In this document: positions 17,102-24,832 of the stretch, one piece after another
Layout of the letters: every line of letters begins with the position of its first letter
Numbering within the stretch: position 1 is the first letter of the stretch
DNA from: Coriobacteriaceae bacterium
Lineage (GTDB): Bacteria; Actinomycetota; Coriobacteriia; Anaerosomatales; SLCP01
DNA: 64,000 bases
Assembly (NCBI GenBank): GCA_003563465.1
Contig: PWVH01000050.1
Coordinates: forward strand, 3,694-67,693
Reading direction: 5' to 3'
Translations under genes and position numbers: made by a program
The notes under the pieces: model-generated
What the model was told of the DNA's origin: nothing
Databases searched by the model: none
The model's input: only the letters and a program-made list of their open reading frames with translations

Positions 17102-19066
17102 TTATTCTCTGTTCTCCAGCCGTTCCAGCGCATCAGCCAGGGCTATCCACTCCTCCTCCAGCTGTGCCAGATGTGGCTTGATCTCGGAATACTCTTTCGT
17201 AGCTGCTTCGAATGCAGAGGAGTCCGCATAGAACGACGGTTCGGCCATCAGGTCCAAGAGCTCGTCGCGCCTGACCTGTATGCGCGCCAGCTCGCTTTCA
17301 ACCCTAGCGAGTCGCTCGCGTGTGGCGCGTGTCTCGCGAAAGGCCAAGTTACGTGCGTCGGCCTCTGCGCGCCTCTGTTCTCTTCGCGTCGCGGCCCTCG
17401 TCGCTTCGCCGCCCGTCTCTGCTCCCACACCGCACCTCTGAGAAGCGTCAGCCTCTGAGCGTTTGAACAAGTAGTAGTCGTAGTCCCCTGCAAATACCGT
17501 TGCTTGTCCCTCTCGCACCTCGACGATTTTGTTGGCAACCTCACGAATCAAATGACGGTCGTGAGTAATGAGCACGATCGTGCCTTCGAAGTGCGCGAGC
17601 GCAGCCTCCAAGACGTCTGAGGATGCAATGTCTAGGTGGTTTGTCGGTTCGTCGAGACATAGCAGCGGAGCGGGCTCTACCAGCATCTTGGCGAGTACCA
17701 AGCGGCATCGCTCTCCACCCGAGAGAACGCCGACCTTCTTGTCGACATCGGTACCGCTGAACAGGAAAGCTCCTAGCAGACGCCTGATTTCCGCATTGGT
17801 CCACCCTTGAGCGATCCCATCCAGTTCGGTCAAGACCGTCTCGGACGTATCGAGGGCTTCGAGCTGGTGCTGCGCGAAATAGGCAACGTCCACGTGAGCA
17901 CCGTAGGCGCGTTCGCCGGCGTCCGGGTCGACGACGCCGGCGAGAATCTTGAGCAGGGTCGACTTGCCTGCACCGTTCGGTCCGACGAGCGCCACCTTAT
18001 CTCCCCGGTAGAGCGTAAGATCGAGCGAATCGTAAACAGTGTTGCTGCCGTATGCTTTGCGAACCCCAGCAAGTCGCACCACCTCGTCTCCCGTGCGCAC
18101 CGGCTGCGGGAATGCGAACCTCACAGTCTTGCGATGCTCGGGGATTTCCACGAGTTCGGCTTTGATCTTCTCGATCCGCTTGAGCCTGTCCTGTGCCTGA
18201 CGCGCTTTCGTGTTCTTGTAGCGAAAACGGTCAACGAAAGCCTGCATATGAGCGATCTCGCGCTTCTGGCGCTCGTGTGTGGCCCGGCGCTGCTCCATCG
18301 CGACCTCTCGCTGGCTGAGATAGCTTGCGTACGTACCCGTGTAAGTTACGACGCGTCGCTGCTCGATCTCTGCCACGTGATCTGCAAGTCCTTCTATGAA
18401 GGCACGGTCGTGACTTACCAGCACGATCGCGCCTTCATACGAATGGAGGAAAGACTCCAACCAGTTCACGGTCTCCAGGTCGAGGTGGTTGGTCGGCTCG
18501 TCCAAGAGAAGAACATCGGGTTTGGCAAGAAGCAGCTTGGCGAGCGCGAGCCGCATGAGCCATCCGCCTGAGAGCTCCTCCGTCGGACGAGGCAGGTCAG
18601 ACTCGCCGAAACCGAGCCCGGTAAGCACGGCTCGGGCCTCGGTCTCGATCGTGTAACCACCCGCGTGCTCGAAGCGATCGCGAAGCCGCCCGTACTCCTC
18701 AAGCAAGCCGGTTGCATCGGGAGAAGAAGGATCGTCGTGCTCTGCGATATCCGATTCGAGCAGGCGGATCCTATGTTCGAGTGAGGTGACCTCGTCAGCG
18801 GCGCTCAGAGCCTCGGTGAGCACAGTGCGACCGCGCATCTCGATAGCCTCTTGTCTGAGATAGCCGACGACAGCGTCTCTCGCTCGAGTGATGCTTCCGT
18901 CATCGGGTGTCTGCAGCCCAGCGATTATCTCGAGCAGCGTCGTCTTACCAGATCCGTTAGGGCCGAGCAGGGCTATCCGATCGCGCACGCCTATGCGCAG
19001 CGAAGCATCTTCGAAGAGAACTCGCTCCCCGAAGGTTTTCGTCACGGAGTCGACGGAGATAATCAC
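17102..19066 (-). CDS. ABC-F family ATPase
   Basis: 654 residues, no membrane segments, two ABC domains: Walker A GPNGSGKT near 35 and GPNGAGKST near 345, signatures LSGGWLMRLALAK and LSGGERCRLVLAK, Walker B LLLDEPTNHLD twice. Between them is the ABC-F linker, which carries the family's Arg-rich helices (ERQKREIAHMQAFVDRFRYK). The last ~90 residues form a charged coiled coil. ABC-F proteins act on the ribosome exit site in translation rescue or antibiotic protection; the exact role is not readable. The GTG start at 19066 has no Shine-Dalgarno, but a TAGACT box ends six bases before it, so the mRNA may be leaderless. Confidence 0.9.
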   Translation of the reverse strand: MIISVDSVTKTFGERVLFEDASLRIGVRDRIALLGPNGSGKTTLLEIIAGLQTPDDGSITRARDAVVGYLRQEAIEMRGRTVLTEALSAADEVTSLEHRIRLLESDIAEHDDPSSPDATGLLEEYGRLRDRFEHAGGYTIETEARAVLTGLGFGESDLPRPTEELSGGWLMRLALAKLLLAKPDVLLLDEPTNHLDLETVNWLESFLHSYEGAIVLVSHDRAFIEGLADHVAEIEQRRVVTYTGTYASYLSQREVAMEQRRATHERQKREIAHMQAFVDRFRYKNTKARQAQDRLKRIEKIKAELVEIPEHRKTVRFAFPQPVRTGDEVVRLAGVRKAYGSNTVYDSLDLTLYRGDKVALVGPNGAGKSTLLKILAGVVDPDAGERAYGAHVDVAYFAQHQLEALDTSETVLTELDGIAQGWTNAEIRRLLGAFLFSGTDVDKKVGVLSGGERCRLVLAKMLVEPAPLLCLDEPTNHLDIASSDVLEAALAHFEGTIVLITHDRHLIREVANKIVEVREGQATVFAGDYDYYLFKRSEADASQRCGVGAETGGEATRAATRREQRRAEADARNLAFRETRATRERLARVESELARIQVRRDELLDLMAEPSFYADSSAFEAATKEYSEIKPHLAQLEEEWIALADALERLENRE

Positions 19067-19072
19067 CGTGAC

Positions 19073-19078
19073 AGTCTA
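19073..19078 (-). promoter_or_regulatory. candidate -10 element (TGCTAGACT) for the ABC-F gene
   Basis: On the minus strand an extended -10 reading TGC-TAGACT ends six bases before the GTG start of the ABC-F gene; a weak TCCACG lies 17 bases upstream as a possible -35. Initiation seven bases downstream would fall on the start codon itself, which would give a leaderless transcript. The same TGCTAGACT string precedes rpsT. Confidence 0.35.
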
Positions 19079-19096
19079 GCAGGGAGGATGTGCGAC

Positions 19097-20446
19097 GTGG
19101 ACTCGCAAGGAAAAGTAGTCGTGATCGGATCAGGGGCGGCAGGTCAGGGCACTGCGCGAACGCTTGTCGCAGCGGGATGGCATGTGACGGTCGTCGAGCG
19201 CGGTAAGGTAGGAGGTACTTGCCTCTGGTACGGATGCATGCCGAAGAAGGCTCTATACAATGCGGCCCGCGCGCGCCGCTTGGGAGTTCGCGCCGAGTTG
19301 TTCGGTCTCGATCTCGCAGATGGCTTCGACTGGCAGAGCGTACTCGCATGGAAGTGGCACGCTCAGGAGACCTATGCCGGAGATCAGGTCGCCATCATGG
19401 CCGACCGAGGTATAGAACTCGTACACGGAGATGCGCGGTTCGTCTCCGCTCTTGAGATCGCAGTTGAAGACCAGGTGTTCGAATTCGATCACGCCGTCAT
19501 TGCGACCGGATCACGTCCGGTCATACTCCCTGTCGAAGGCACCGGCCTTGGGGACACGAGTGACGATGCCTTGAGCTACGGACATGTCCCAACCTCTCTC
19601 TTGGTAGTTGGCGCTGGCTTCATTGGCATCGAGATGGCGACGATTTATGCCTCCTTCGGCAGCGAAGTGACGGTCGTCACTAACGCTCAGCGTCCATTGG
19701 ATACCCTCGACGAAGACGTGGCTCTGATCGCAGTGCGCCGCCTCGAGCGCATGGGTGTGCGTTTCTTCTCTTCATGTCGCATGCAGCGCTTGAGTGGGAG
19801 CAGAGGTGCTATCGATGTGGAGTTCACCGATGGCGAGAACACGGAGCGCTCAGGCAGGTGGGAGCGGGTTCTCGTGGCTGCAGGTCGACGGCCCGCTATC
19901 GCAGATCTTGCTCTGGAGGCAGCCGCTATCACGATCGATGGCCAGGGGGGAATCGTGTTGGACGAGAACCAATGCACCACGAATCCTCGTGTCTGGGCAG
20001 CGGGAGACGCTGCCGGAGGCGCGATGCACACTCCTGTCGCCAGCTACGAGGGTCGTACCGTCGCCGCCTCTATCGACTCCGGAGTCCCCGTAGTAATCGA
20101 CTCCTCGCTAATACCCTCGTGCCTCTACACTTCACCTCAAATCACCCAGGTGGGGCTCACCGAAGCCCAAGCGCGCTCCAGCGGGATGTCGGTCGATGTC
20201 AGCCGGATGCCCTTCGAGTATCTAGGCGCTGCAGTCATCGAGGACGAGCGGGACGGAATCGTTAAACTCGTGTTCGCCGAGGACGACGGGCGACTTGTCG
20301 GCGCACAGGTTGCCGGCCCCACCGCAAGCGACCTCATCTACGCCCTCGCTCTGGCAATACGTTGCGGAGCAACGCGCGACACTCTGCGTGCGACTGTGGG
20401 GATACACCCAGCTTACTCGGAGGCCTTGAACTGGGCAGCCGGCTAG
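19097..20446 (+). CDS. FAD-dependent pyridine nucleotide-disulfide oxidoreductase (lipoamide dehydrogenase / glutathione reductase family)
   Basis: About 449 residues. FAD-binding VVVIGSGAAGQGTART at the N-terminus, redox-active disulfide in GGTCLWYGCMPKKALYN, NAD(P)-binding VVGAGFIGIEMATIYASFG, second FAD motif RVWAAGDAAGG, and a C-terminal dimerisation domain ending in GIHPAYSEALNWAAG, where the His-Glu pair of the active site is kept (HPAYSE). The PKK after the disulfide recalls glutathione/mercuric reductases rather than PSK of lipoamide dehydrogenase. The substrate is unknown. ATG 19088 touches the AGGGAGG ribosome-binding site, so GTG 19097 at nine-base spacing is the better start. The gene is divergent from ABC-F, the only flavoprotein of its kind here, and no lipoate-enzyme genes are adjacent. 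Confidence 0.85.
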   Translation: MDSQGKVVVIGSGAAGQGTARTLVAAGWHVTVVERGKVGGTCLWYGCMPKKALYNAARARRLGVRAELFGLDLADGFDWQSVLAWKWHAQETYAGDQVAIMADRGIELVHGDARFVSALEIAVEDQVFEFDHAVIATGSRPVILPVEGTGLGDTSDDALSYGHVPTSLLVVGAGFIGIEMATIYASFGSEVTVVTNAQRPLDTLDEDVALIAVRRLERMGVRFFSSCRMQRLSGSRGAIDVEFTDGENTERSGRWERVLVAAGRRPAIADLALEAAAITIDGQGGIVLDENQCTTNPRVWAAGDAAGGAMHTPVASYEGRTVAASIDSGVPVVIDSSLIPSCLYTSPQITQVGLTEAQARSSGMSVDVSRMPFEYLGAAVIEDERDGIVKLVFAEDDGRLVGAQVAGPTASDLIYALALAIRCGATRDTLRATVGIHPAYSEALNWAAG

Positions 20447-20493
20447 GCCAACCTCGTAGACATGTTTGGGATGACCCTGGGCCGCACTGTCGC

Positions 20494-20523
20494 ATGCTGA
20501 CCGCCACCATGCTGACCGCCACC
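20494..20523. repeat. 15-base tandem repeat between convergent genes
   Basis: Two exact copies of ATGCTGACCGCCACC lie head to tail, followed by a partial third start (ATG). They are in the 91-base gap between the 3' ends of the disulfide reductase gene and the cytochrome gene. No function is apparent. Confidence 0.8.
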
Positions 20524-20537
20524 ATGATGTGCGAACG

Positions 20538-20888
20538 CTACTGCGAGGCGAGGTGCTCTACTATGATCTCGCGTTCCTCGGCGGTGATCTCTAGGCCGCG
20601 ACCATCGTGGCGCTCGATCGCCGCACGCCATCCGGCCTCGTCGTAATCCGCAGCTTCCACCGTGTCTAGCCCGTGGCACGAAACAGAGCACCTCGCTTCG
20701 ACCAGAGCGTCAGGCTGCTCCGCCCACTCAACATCGGTTGGCTCGTCAACCAACTCTGGCGCGGATTCGGGCTCGGGAACGTCAGCGCAACCTGTCAAGC
20801 CGAAGGTAAGAACAGCGATAGCGGCAAGAAGCGAAAGTGTCACTCTCCTGGTCCAGTGCTGTAGAAGACGCTCTCTTCCTGAGATCAT
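20538..20888 (-). CDS. small lipoprotein with a CX3CH haem-type motif (putative monohaem c-type cytochrome)
   Basis: 116 residues from ATG 20888 (AGAGGGG upstream). Basic N-terminus, hydrophobic helix, then a lipobox LTGC near 37, so it should be a membrane-anchored exported lipoprotein. A Glu/Pro-rich linker is followed by a compact domain containing RCSVSCHGL: cysteine, three residues, cysteine, histidine. The rest (GWRAAIERH, then ITAEEREIIVEHLA) follows the usual C-terminal pattern of small class I cytochromes with a closing helix. The motif has one residue more than canonical CXXCH; the DNA supports the reading. There is no obvious methionine sixth ligand. No cytochrome c maturation gene is in the window. 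It could alternatively be a non-haem lipoprotein. Confidence 0.6.
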   Translation of the reverse strand: MISGRERLLQHWTRRVTLSLLAAIAVLTFGLTGCADVPEPESAPELVDEPTDVEWAEQPDALVEARCSVSCHGLDTVEAADYDEAGWRAAIERHDGRGLEITAEEREIIVEHLASQ

Positions 20889-21025
20889 CTGATAAGACCC
20901 CTCTCTGGTCGGGTACACCTGCCCGTCGATGAATCGCACTTACAAGAGGCTCTTACCCAACTTCAAGAGTCGTCATAGAAGTCTGTTCAGGATGGTGGGA
21001 AGCACTGTGGTCAGAAGAAGACAGA

Positions 21026-21052
21026 CCCGCCGAGGAGGCCCTCCCCGGCGGG
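21026..21052 (-). terminator. hairpin after tRNA-Val
   Basis: A 12-base-pair GC-rich stem with one mismatch (CCCGCCG-GGAGG against CTCC-CGGCGGG) begins 12 bases beyond the 3' end of the tRNA on the minus strand and is followed by the pyrimidine-rich TCTGTCTTCTTCT. This fits a factor-independent terminator with an imperfect U-tract. Confidence 0.65.
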
Positions 21053-21064
21053 CGGATGTGTCGC

Positions 21065-21139
21065 TGGTGGGCGATGCAGGATTTGAACCTGCGACTTCTT
21101 CCGTGTGAAGGAAGCGCTCTCCCCCTGAGCTAATCGCCC
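21065..21139 (-). tRNA. tRNA-Val (anticodon CAC)
   Basis: A 75-base cloverleaf on the minus strand with encoded CCA: acceptor stem GGGCGAT paired to ATCGCCC, D-arm AGCTC...GAGC, anticodon stem CTTCC/GGAAG enclosing loop TTCACAC (anticodon CAC), and T-arm GCAGG TTCAAAT CCTGC. It lies between the cytochrome gene and galE. A TAGAAT hexamer at 21197-21202 upstream may be its -10, without a clear -35. Confidence 0.95.
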
Positions 21140-21341
21140 GGATCGAAAGCAAACGATCGATGCCTGCCACAGCAACGGCTGCGAGCGGCGACAGACATTC
21201 TACCATCCTCTTGTACTCTGGCTAGACCCTTAGGGCGAGGACCGTCTCTCTAGCCACTACATACTGCCGCCAGGCGATCTTGAAGCGTACCTACTGATTG
21301 CTCGGATGACAGCGCATCCGTCTGAATCGACAAAGCATCAC

Positions 21342-22340
21342 CTAACCTCCGCATCCGGGCTTCCCACTGTGCCAGCGCCAGGCGTCGGCGATCATTTCGT
21401 GCAACGCACCCCGACCTGGCTTCCAGCCGAGCGCCTCCACTGCGTGGTCAGCCGAGGCTACCAGCATCGCGGGATCCCCACTTCTCCGCGGTCCCACACT
21501 GACCGCCAGCTCCACTCCAGTGGTTTCTGTACATGCCTTCAAGACCTCCATGTTCGAGTAGCCACGGCCACTACCGAGATTGAAAACGGTAGTGCAAGGC
21601 GAGCGCGAACGCATGGCTTCTTCGGCTAGCCATTCCAAGCCCATCAGATGCGCTCGGGCAAGATCGTAGACATGGATGTAGTCCCGCACACACGTTCCGT
21701 CTTCGGTCGGATAGTCATCCCCGAACACCTCAAAACGGTCCTGTCCGGTCGCAATCGCACTCAGTATTCGTGGGATTATGTGCGTCTCCGGGTCGTGGGC
21801 TTCTCCTAGAGAACCATCAGGCCATGCACCCGCGACATTGAAGTAACGAAACCTCACCGACCGCAACCCGTGGGAGCGTGCGTACCAATCAAGCATCTGC
21901 TCGAACATGAGCTTGCTCGCACCGTAGAAGTTCACCGGGCACGTAGGTGCGTCCTCGGTGATTGGAATACGCTTCGGCTCACCGTAGACAGCGGCGGTCG
22001 AAGAGTACACGATTGAATCTACGTCATGGCGAATCATGGCATCGAGCATGCGTACGGGCTGGGCAACATTGGAGTCGAAGTAGACTCCGGGCATGCGTTG
22101 CGATTCAGCGACTTCTATCAAACCAGCGAGATGCACCACTGCGTCACAACCGGGAAGAACCTCCTCTAATGCGCCAGCATCCCCCACCGGAGCGCAAACG
22201 AACTCGGCCCGCTTGTCGACAGCGCTGCGTACGCCGCGAGCCAACGAGTCCAGAACGACGACCTCGTGGCCGTTATCGAGCAGGTAGCGTGTCGTGATTG
22301 CACCGATATAGCCGGCGCCACCCGTCACGAGAATGCGCAC
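21342..22340 (-). CDS. galE: UDP-glucose 4-epimerase
   Basis: 332 residues of the extended short-chain dehydrogenase family. NAD-binding GGAGYIGAITTRYLL at the N-terminus, SSTAAVYGEPK, catalytic YGASK (tyrosine and lysine of YxxxK), RYFNVAGAWPDG, and RDYIHVYDLARAHL. It interconverts UDP-glucose and UDP-galactose and supplies galactosyl donors for envelope polysaccharide. It starts with GTG 22340 at good spacing from GGAGG. It follows the altered UDP-GlcNAc 2-epimerase gene by 27 bases and is probably co-transcribed with it. Confidence 0.93.
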   Translation of the reverse strand: MRILVTGGAGYIGAITTRYLLDNGHEVVVLDSLARGVRSAVDKRAEFVCAPVGDAGALEEVLPGCDAVVHLAGLIEVAESQRMPGVYFDSNVAQPVRMLDAMIRHDVDSIVYSSTAAVYGEPKRIPITEDAPTCPVNFYGASKLMFEQMLDWYARSHGLRSVRFRYFNVAGAWPDGSLGEAHDPETHIIPRILSAIATGQDRFEVFGDDYPTEDGTCVRDYIHVYDLARAHLMGLEWLAEEAMRSRSPCTTVFNLGSGRGYSNMEVLKACTETTGVELAVSVGPRRSGDPAMLVASADHAVEALGWKPGRGALHEMIADAWRWHSGKPGCGG

Positions 22341-22367
22341 GCGAGTCCTCCGCTCTTTCTCGCTAGC

Positions 22368-23477
22368 CTACTCTAGTGGAAGAATGCCACGCTTGAGCGC
22401 CCTTACGACCCTCTGTGTGACGGCTTTGTCCCAACGCTTTGGGGTGAGCCACTTCTGGGAACCCTCCATAGCAGCTCTGACGCCGCTCAGCACGCCCTCG
22501 GCAGTGTCTTCGGCAAGCCTGTTCGCGCCGACCTCGATGGTAGCCATACGCTCCGTGCAGTCCCGGACCGTGACGCACGGCGTGCCAAGTACGCACGCTT
22601 CTTCTTGAACATCGCCGGAGTCCGTCACGACCACAGCGGCGTCGCGCATCAAAGCAAGCACGTCCCTGTAGTCGACAGGCCCGACTTCCCTCACACTCTC
22701 CGGTATCCTCAGTCCGAAGTCCTCAACGCAGCCGCTGAGGCCGTCTGCTCCGAGAATCAGCACGCTGATACCGGTCGCTCCCAAACCGTCGAGCAGCTCT
22801 TGGCAGCAAAGAGGGTCCTTGACGTTCTCCGGGCGTCGGAAGCACGCTGCTGCATACTCCCCACGTCTCAAGGCGTAAGCGGCAGCAGCATCGAGCTTTC
22901 GGATCTCTTCTGCGCGTCTTATGACTGACTCCGCAAGGATACTGCCGACCAGAACGATTCGTGCAGAATCGACACCTTCCGCAGTCAGATTCGAGATGCT
23001 CATTTCTTCTGATGCCAGATGCATCGCAGCGATACGTGAGATGACGACCCTGTTGACCTCATCAGGAACGCTGAGGCTACCGCACCGTAATCCGGCCTCG
23101 AGGTGCACCGCTGGAATACCGAGCTTACCCGCAGCTAGAAACAATGCGAGTGCGGGGTTCGAGTCCCCTGTAGCGAACACGGCATCCGGACGTTCGGTCC
23201 CTAGCAACTCTTCAAGAGCAATCAAGGCTGCAGCGGTCTGAGAACCGTCTGTTCCCTCTGAGGCATTGAGAAACCACTGAGGAGCAGGGATGCCGACACC
23301 GGATAAGGACGCGATATCTCCGTACGAAGTTGCTGATGAAGCCTCGAAGGAACTCAGTGTCTCACCAGATCCCGCAAAGGCTATATCGACTTGGAAGCTC
23401 GCACGAGTCAGAGCGGGAAGAAGCGGTGCCATCTTAACGGTATCGGGCCGATCGCCCGCGAGAACAATCATTCGCAC
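22368..23477 (-). CDS. UDP-GlcNAc 2-epimerase-like paralogue with altered active site
   Basis: 369 residues, clearly homologous over its full length to the gene at 23638-24732 and to WecB/MnaA. Retained features are RP..VK near the N-terminus, GDSN (Asp105), HLEAGLRCGS (Glu127), PDEVNR, and TDSGDVQEE. Changed features are TGQHYD to AGSGET at 35-40, catalytic-loop HRPEN to RRPEN (Arg214 where the active enzyme has His), PVHPRT to an unrelated stretch near 243, and TDSGG to TDSGD. In E. coli WecB the equivalents of these positions (Gln43, His213, His242) bind or act on the substrate. It may be a non-catalytic partner or have a new substrate. Frame is intact with no sign of decay. Confidence 0.85.
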   Translation of the reverse strand: MRMIVLAGDRPDTVKMAPLLPALTRASFQVDIAFAGSGETLSSFEASSATSYGDIASLSGVGIPAPQWFLNASEGTDGSQTAAALIALEELLGTERPDAVFATGDSNPALALFLAAGKLGIPAVHLEAGLRCGSLSVPDEVNRVVISRIAAMHLASEEMSISNLTAEGVDSARIVLVGSILAESVIRRAEEIRKLDAAAAYALRRGEYAAACFRRPENVKDPLCCQELLDGLGATGISVLILGADGLSGCVEDFGLRIPESVREVGPVDYRDVLALMRDAAVVVTDSGDVQEEACVLGTPCVTVRDCTERMATIEVGANRLAEDTAEGVLSGVRAAMEGSQKWLTPKRWDKAVTQRVVRALKRGILPLE

Positions 23478-23637
23478 GTGACTCTCTCGCTCTCCTCAGA
23501 TCTCGCGGGCAACGCCTGACGCACTCAGGAAATGCGAAGAACGTCGCCCGAGGATGCACAGCTCTACGATTACACCTTTCCCATTATCCCTTCAGGATTC
23601 AACGCTGGCCCGAGATTCGCGGCTGCAACGGAGATTC

Positions 23638-24732
23638 TCAGCCGCATCCACTGAGAGGCACGATTCCGCTACCGAGCGCCCCAACGATCCGTTCGGACAC
23701 TGACGTATCCCAACGCTCAGGAAACTCCCACGTCCGAGACGAATCCAGTGCCTCACCGATACCGGCGAATATGGCGCTCGTGTCAGCGGGCACGAGCCTG
23801 TTGGCGCCTACCTCGATAGTGATCGAGCGCTCAGTATTGCGGCGCACGGTAACGCACGGAGTCCGAACCATGCACGACTCCTCCTGCATGCCACCGGAAT
23901 CGGTGACGACCGTGGCTGCGTAGCGTTGAAGAGCAAGCATGTCCAGATAGCCTACGGGATCGGTCAGATGCACTCCGTCGGCCTCACTGTGAACGAGACC
24001 AGCATCGGCAAGCAGTGGACGCGTGCGCGGATGCACCGGAAACAGAACGGGTAGGTCGGTCGCACGAAAGGCAGTCGCGATCGCAGCGAGTCGGTCGGGA
24101 TGGTCGGTATTCTCCGGCCTGTGAATCGTTGCCAGTATGTATCCCTCAAGGTCAAGCCCGAACCTCTCGCACACCGAAGGGTTTGCAATCTTTTCAAGAT
24201 GTTGCAGTACCGACTCGGCCATAATGTTGCCTGTGAAGTGTATTCGCTCGTGTTCCACGCCTTCAGTCATCAGATTCCTGTCTGCCTCCCGACATGTGGT
24301 CAGGTGCATCGCAGAGAGTTGATCGGCTACAAGCCGGTTGACCTCCTCGGGCATGGACATATCGCCTGAACGCAAGCCCGCCTCCAGGTGCACGACCGGA
24401 ATACTGAGTTTGCTGGCTGCGAGAGCACCGGCAAGCGTCGAGTTAACGTCGCCCACAACGAGTACCGCGTCAGGTCGCTCGCTCACGAATAGATCCTCGA
24501 GCGCAATCATAGCCTTGCCGGTCTGCACCGCATGCGTGCCCGAACCGACACCGAGGAACCAGGTCGGGTCTGGAATCTCGAGGTCTGTGAAGAACACGTC
24601 GGACATGATGGCATCGTAGTGCTGACCCGTGTGCGCGATGTCGGCGTCATACCCTGCCTTCTCAAGCGCAGGCAGCAGAGGTCCGATCTTGATGAAATTG
24701 GGGCGCGCACCGACGACCACGATCAGTCGCAT
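23638..24732 (-). CDS. wecB: UDP-N-acetylglucosamine 2-epimerase (non-hydrolysing)
   Basis: 364 residues, standard length. All hallmark motifs are kept: GARPNFIK at 8-15, TGQHYD at 35-40, VGDVNST (Asp95), HLEAGLRSGDMSMPEEVNR (Glu117, Glu130, Arg133), TIHRPEN (His204), FPVHPRTR (His234), VTDSGGMQEE. It interconverts UDP-GlcNAc and UDP-ManNAc for teichoic-acid-like or other envelope polymers. The ATG at 24732 has AAAGGA upstream. It lies 160 bases before the altered paralogue, most likely the product of a tandem duplication. Confidence 0.92.
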   Translation of the reverse strand: MRLIVVVGARPNFIKIGPLLPALEKAGYDADIAHTGQHYDAIMSDVFFTDLEIPDPTWFLGVGSGTHAVQTGKAMIALEDLFVSERPDAVLVVGDVNSTLAGALAASKLSIPVVHLEAGLRSGDMSMPEEVNRLVADQLSAMHLTTCREADRNLMTEGVEHERIHFTGNIMAESVLQHLEKIANPSVCERFGLDLEGYILATIHRPENTDHPDRLAAIATAFRATDLPVLFPVHPRTRPLLADAGLVHSEADGVHLTDPVGYLDMLALQRYAATVVTDSGGMQEESCMVRTPCVTVRRNTERSITIEVGANRLVPADTSAIFAGIGEALDSSRTWEFPERWDTSVSERIVGALGSGIVPLSGCG

Positions 24733-24832
24733 GTGTGTCCTTTCCGCGTTCGAAGTATGCTGAGGAGGACCGCGACTATGCTATCAGACCTCAGGCCACG
24801 GCGAACACCGCGGGAAAGCAGTCTGTCACTGC

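Noticed and set aside
20973..21206. Minus-strand frame over tRNA-Val
   Set aside because: It crosses the tRNA and its terminator hairpin and has no recognisable protein.
21303..21320. CGGATG/CATCCG hairpin after galE
   Set aside because: Only six base pairs and no T-run; too weak to call a terminator.
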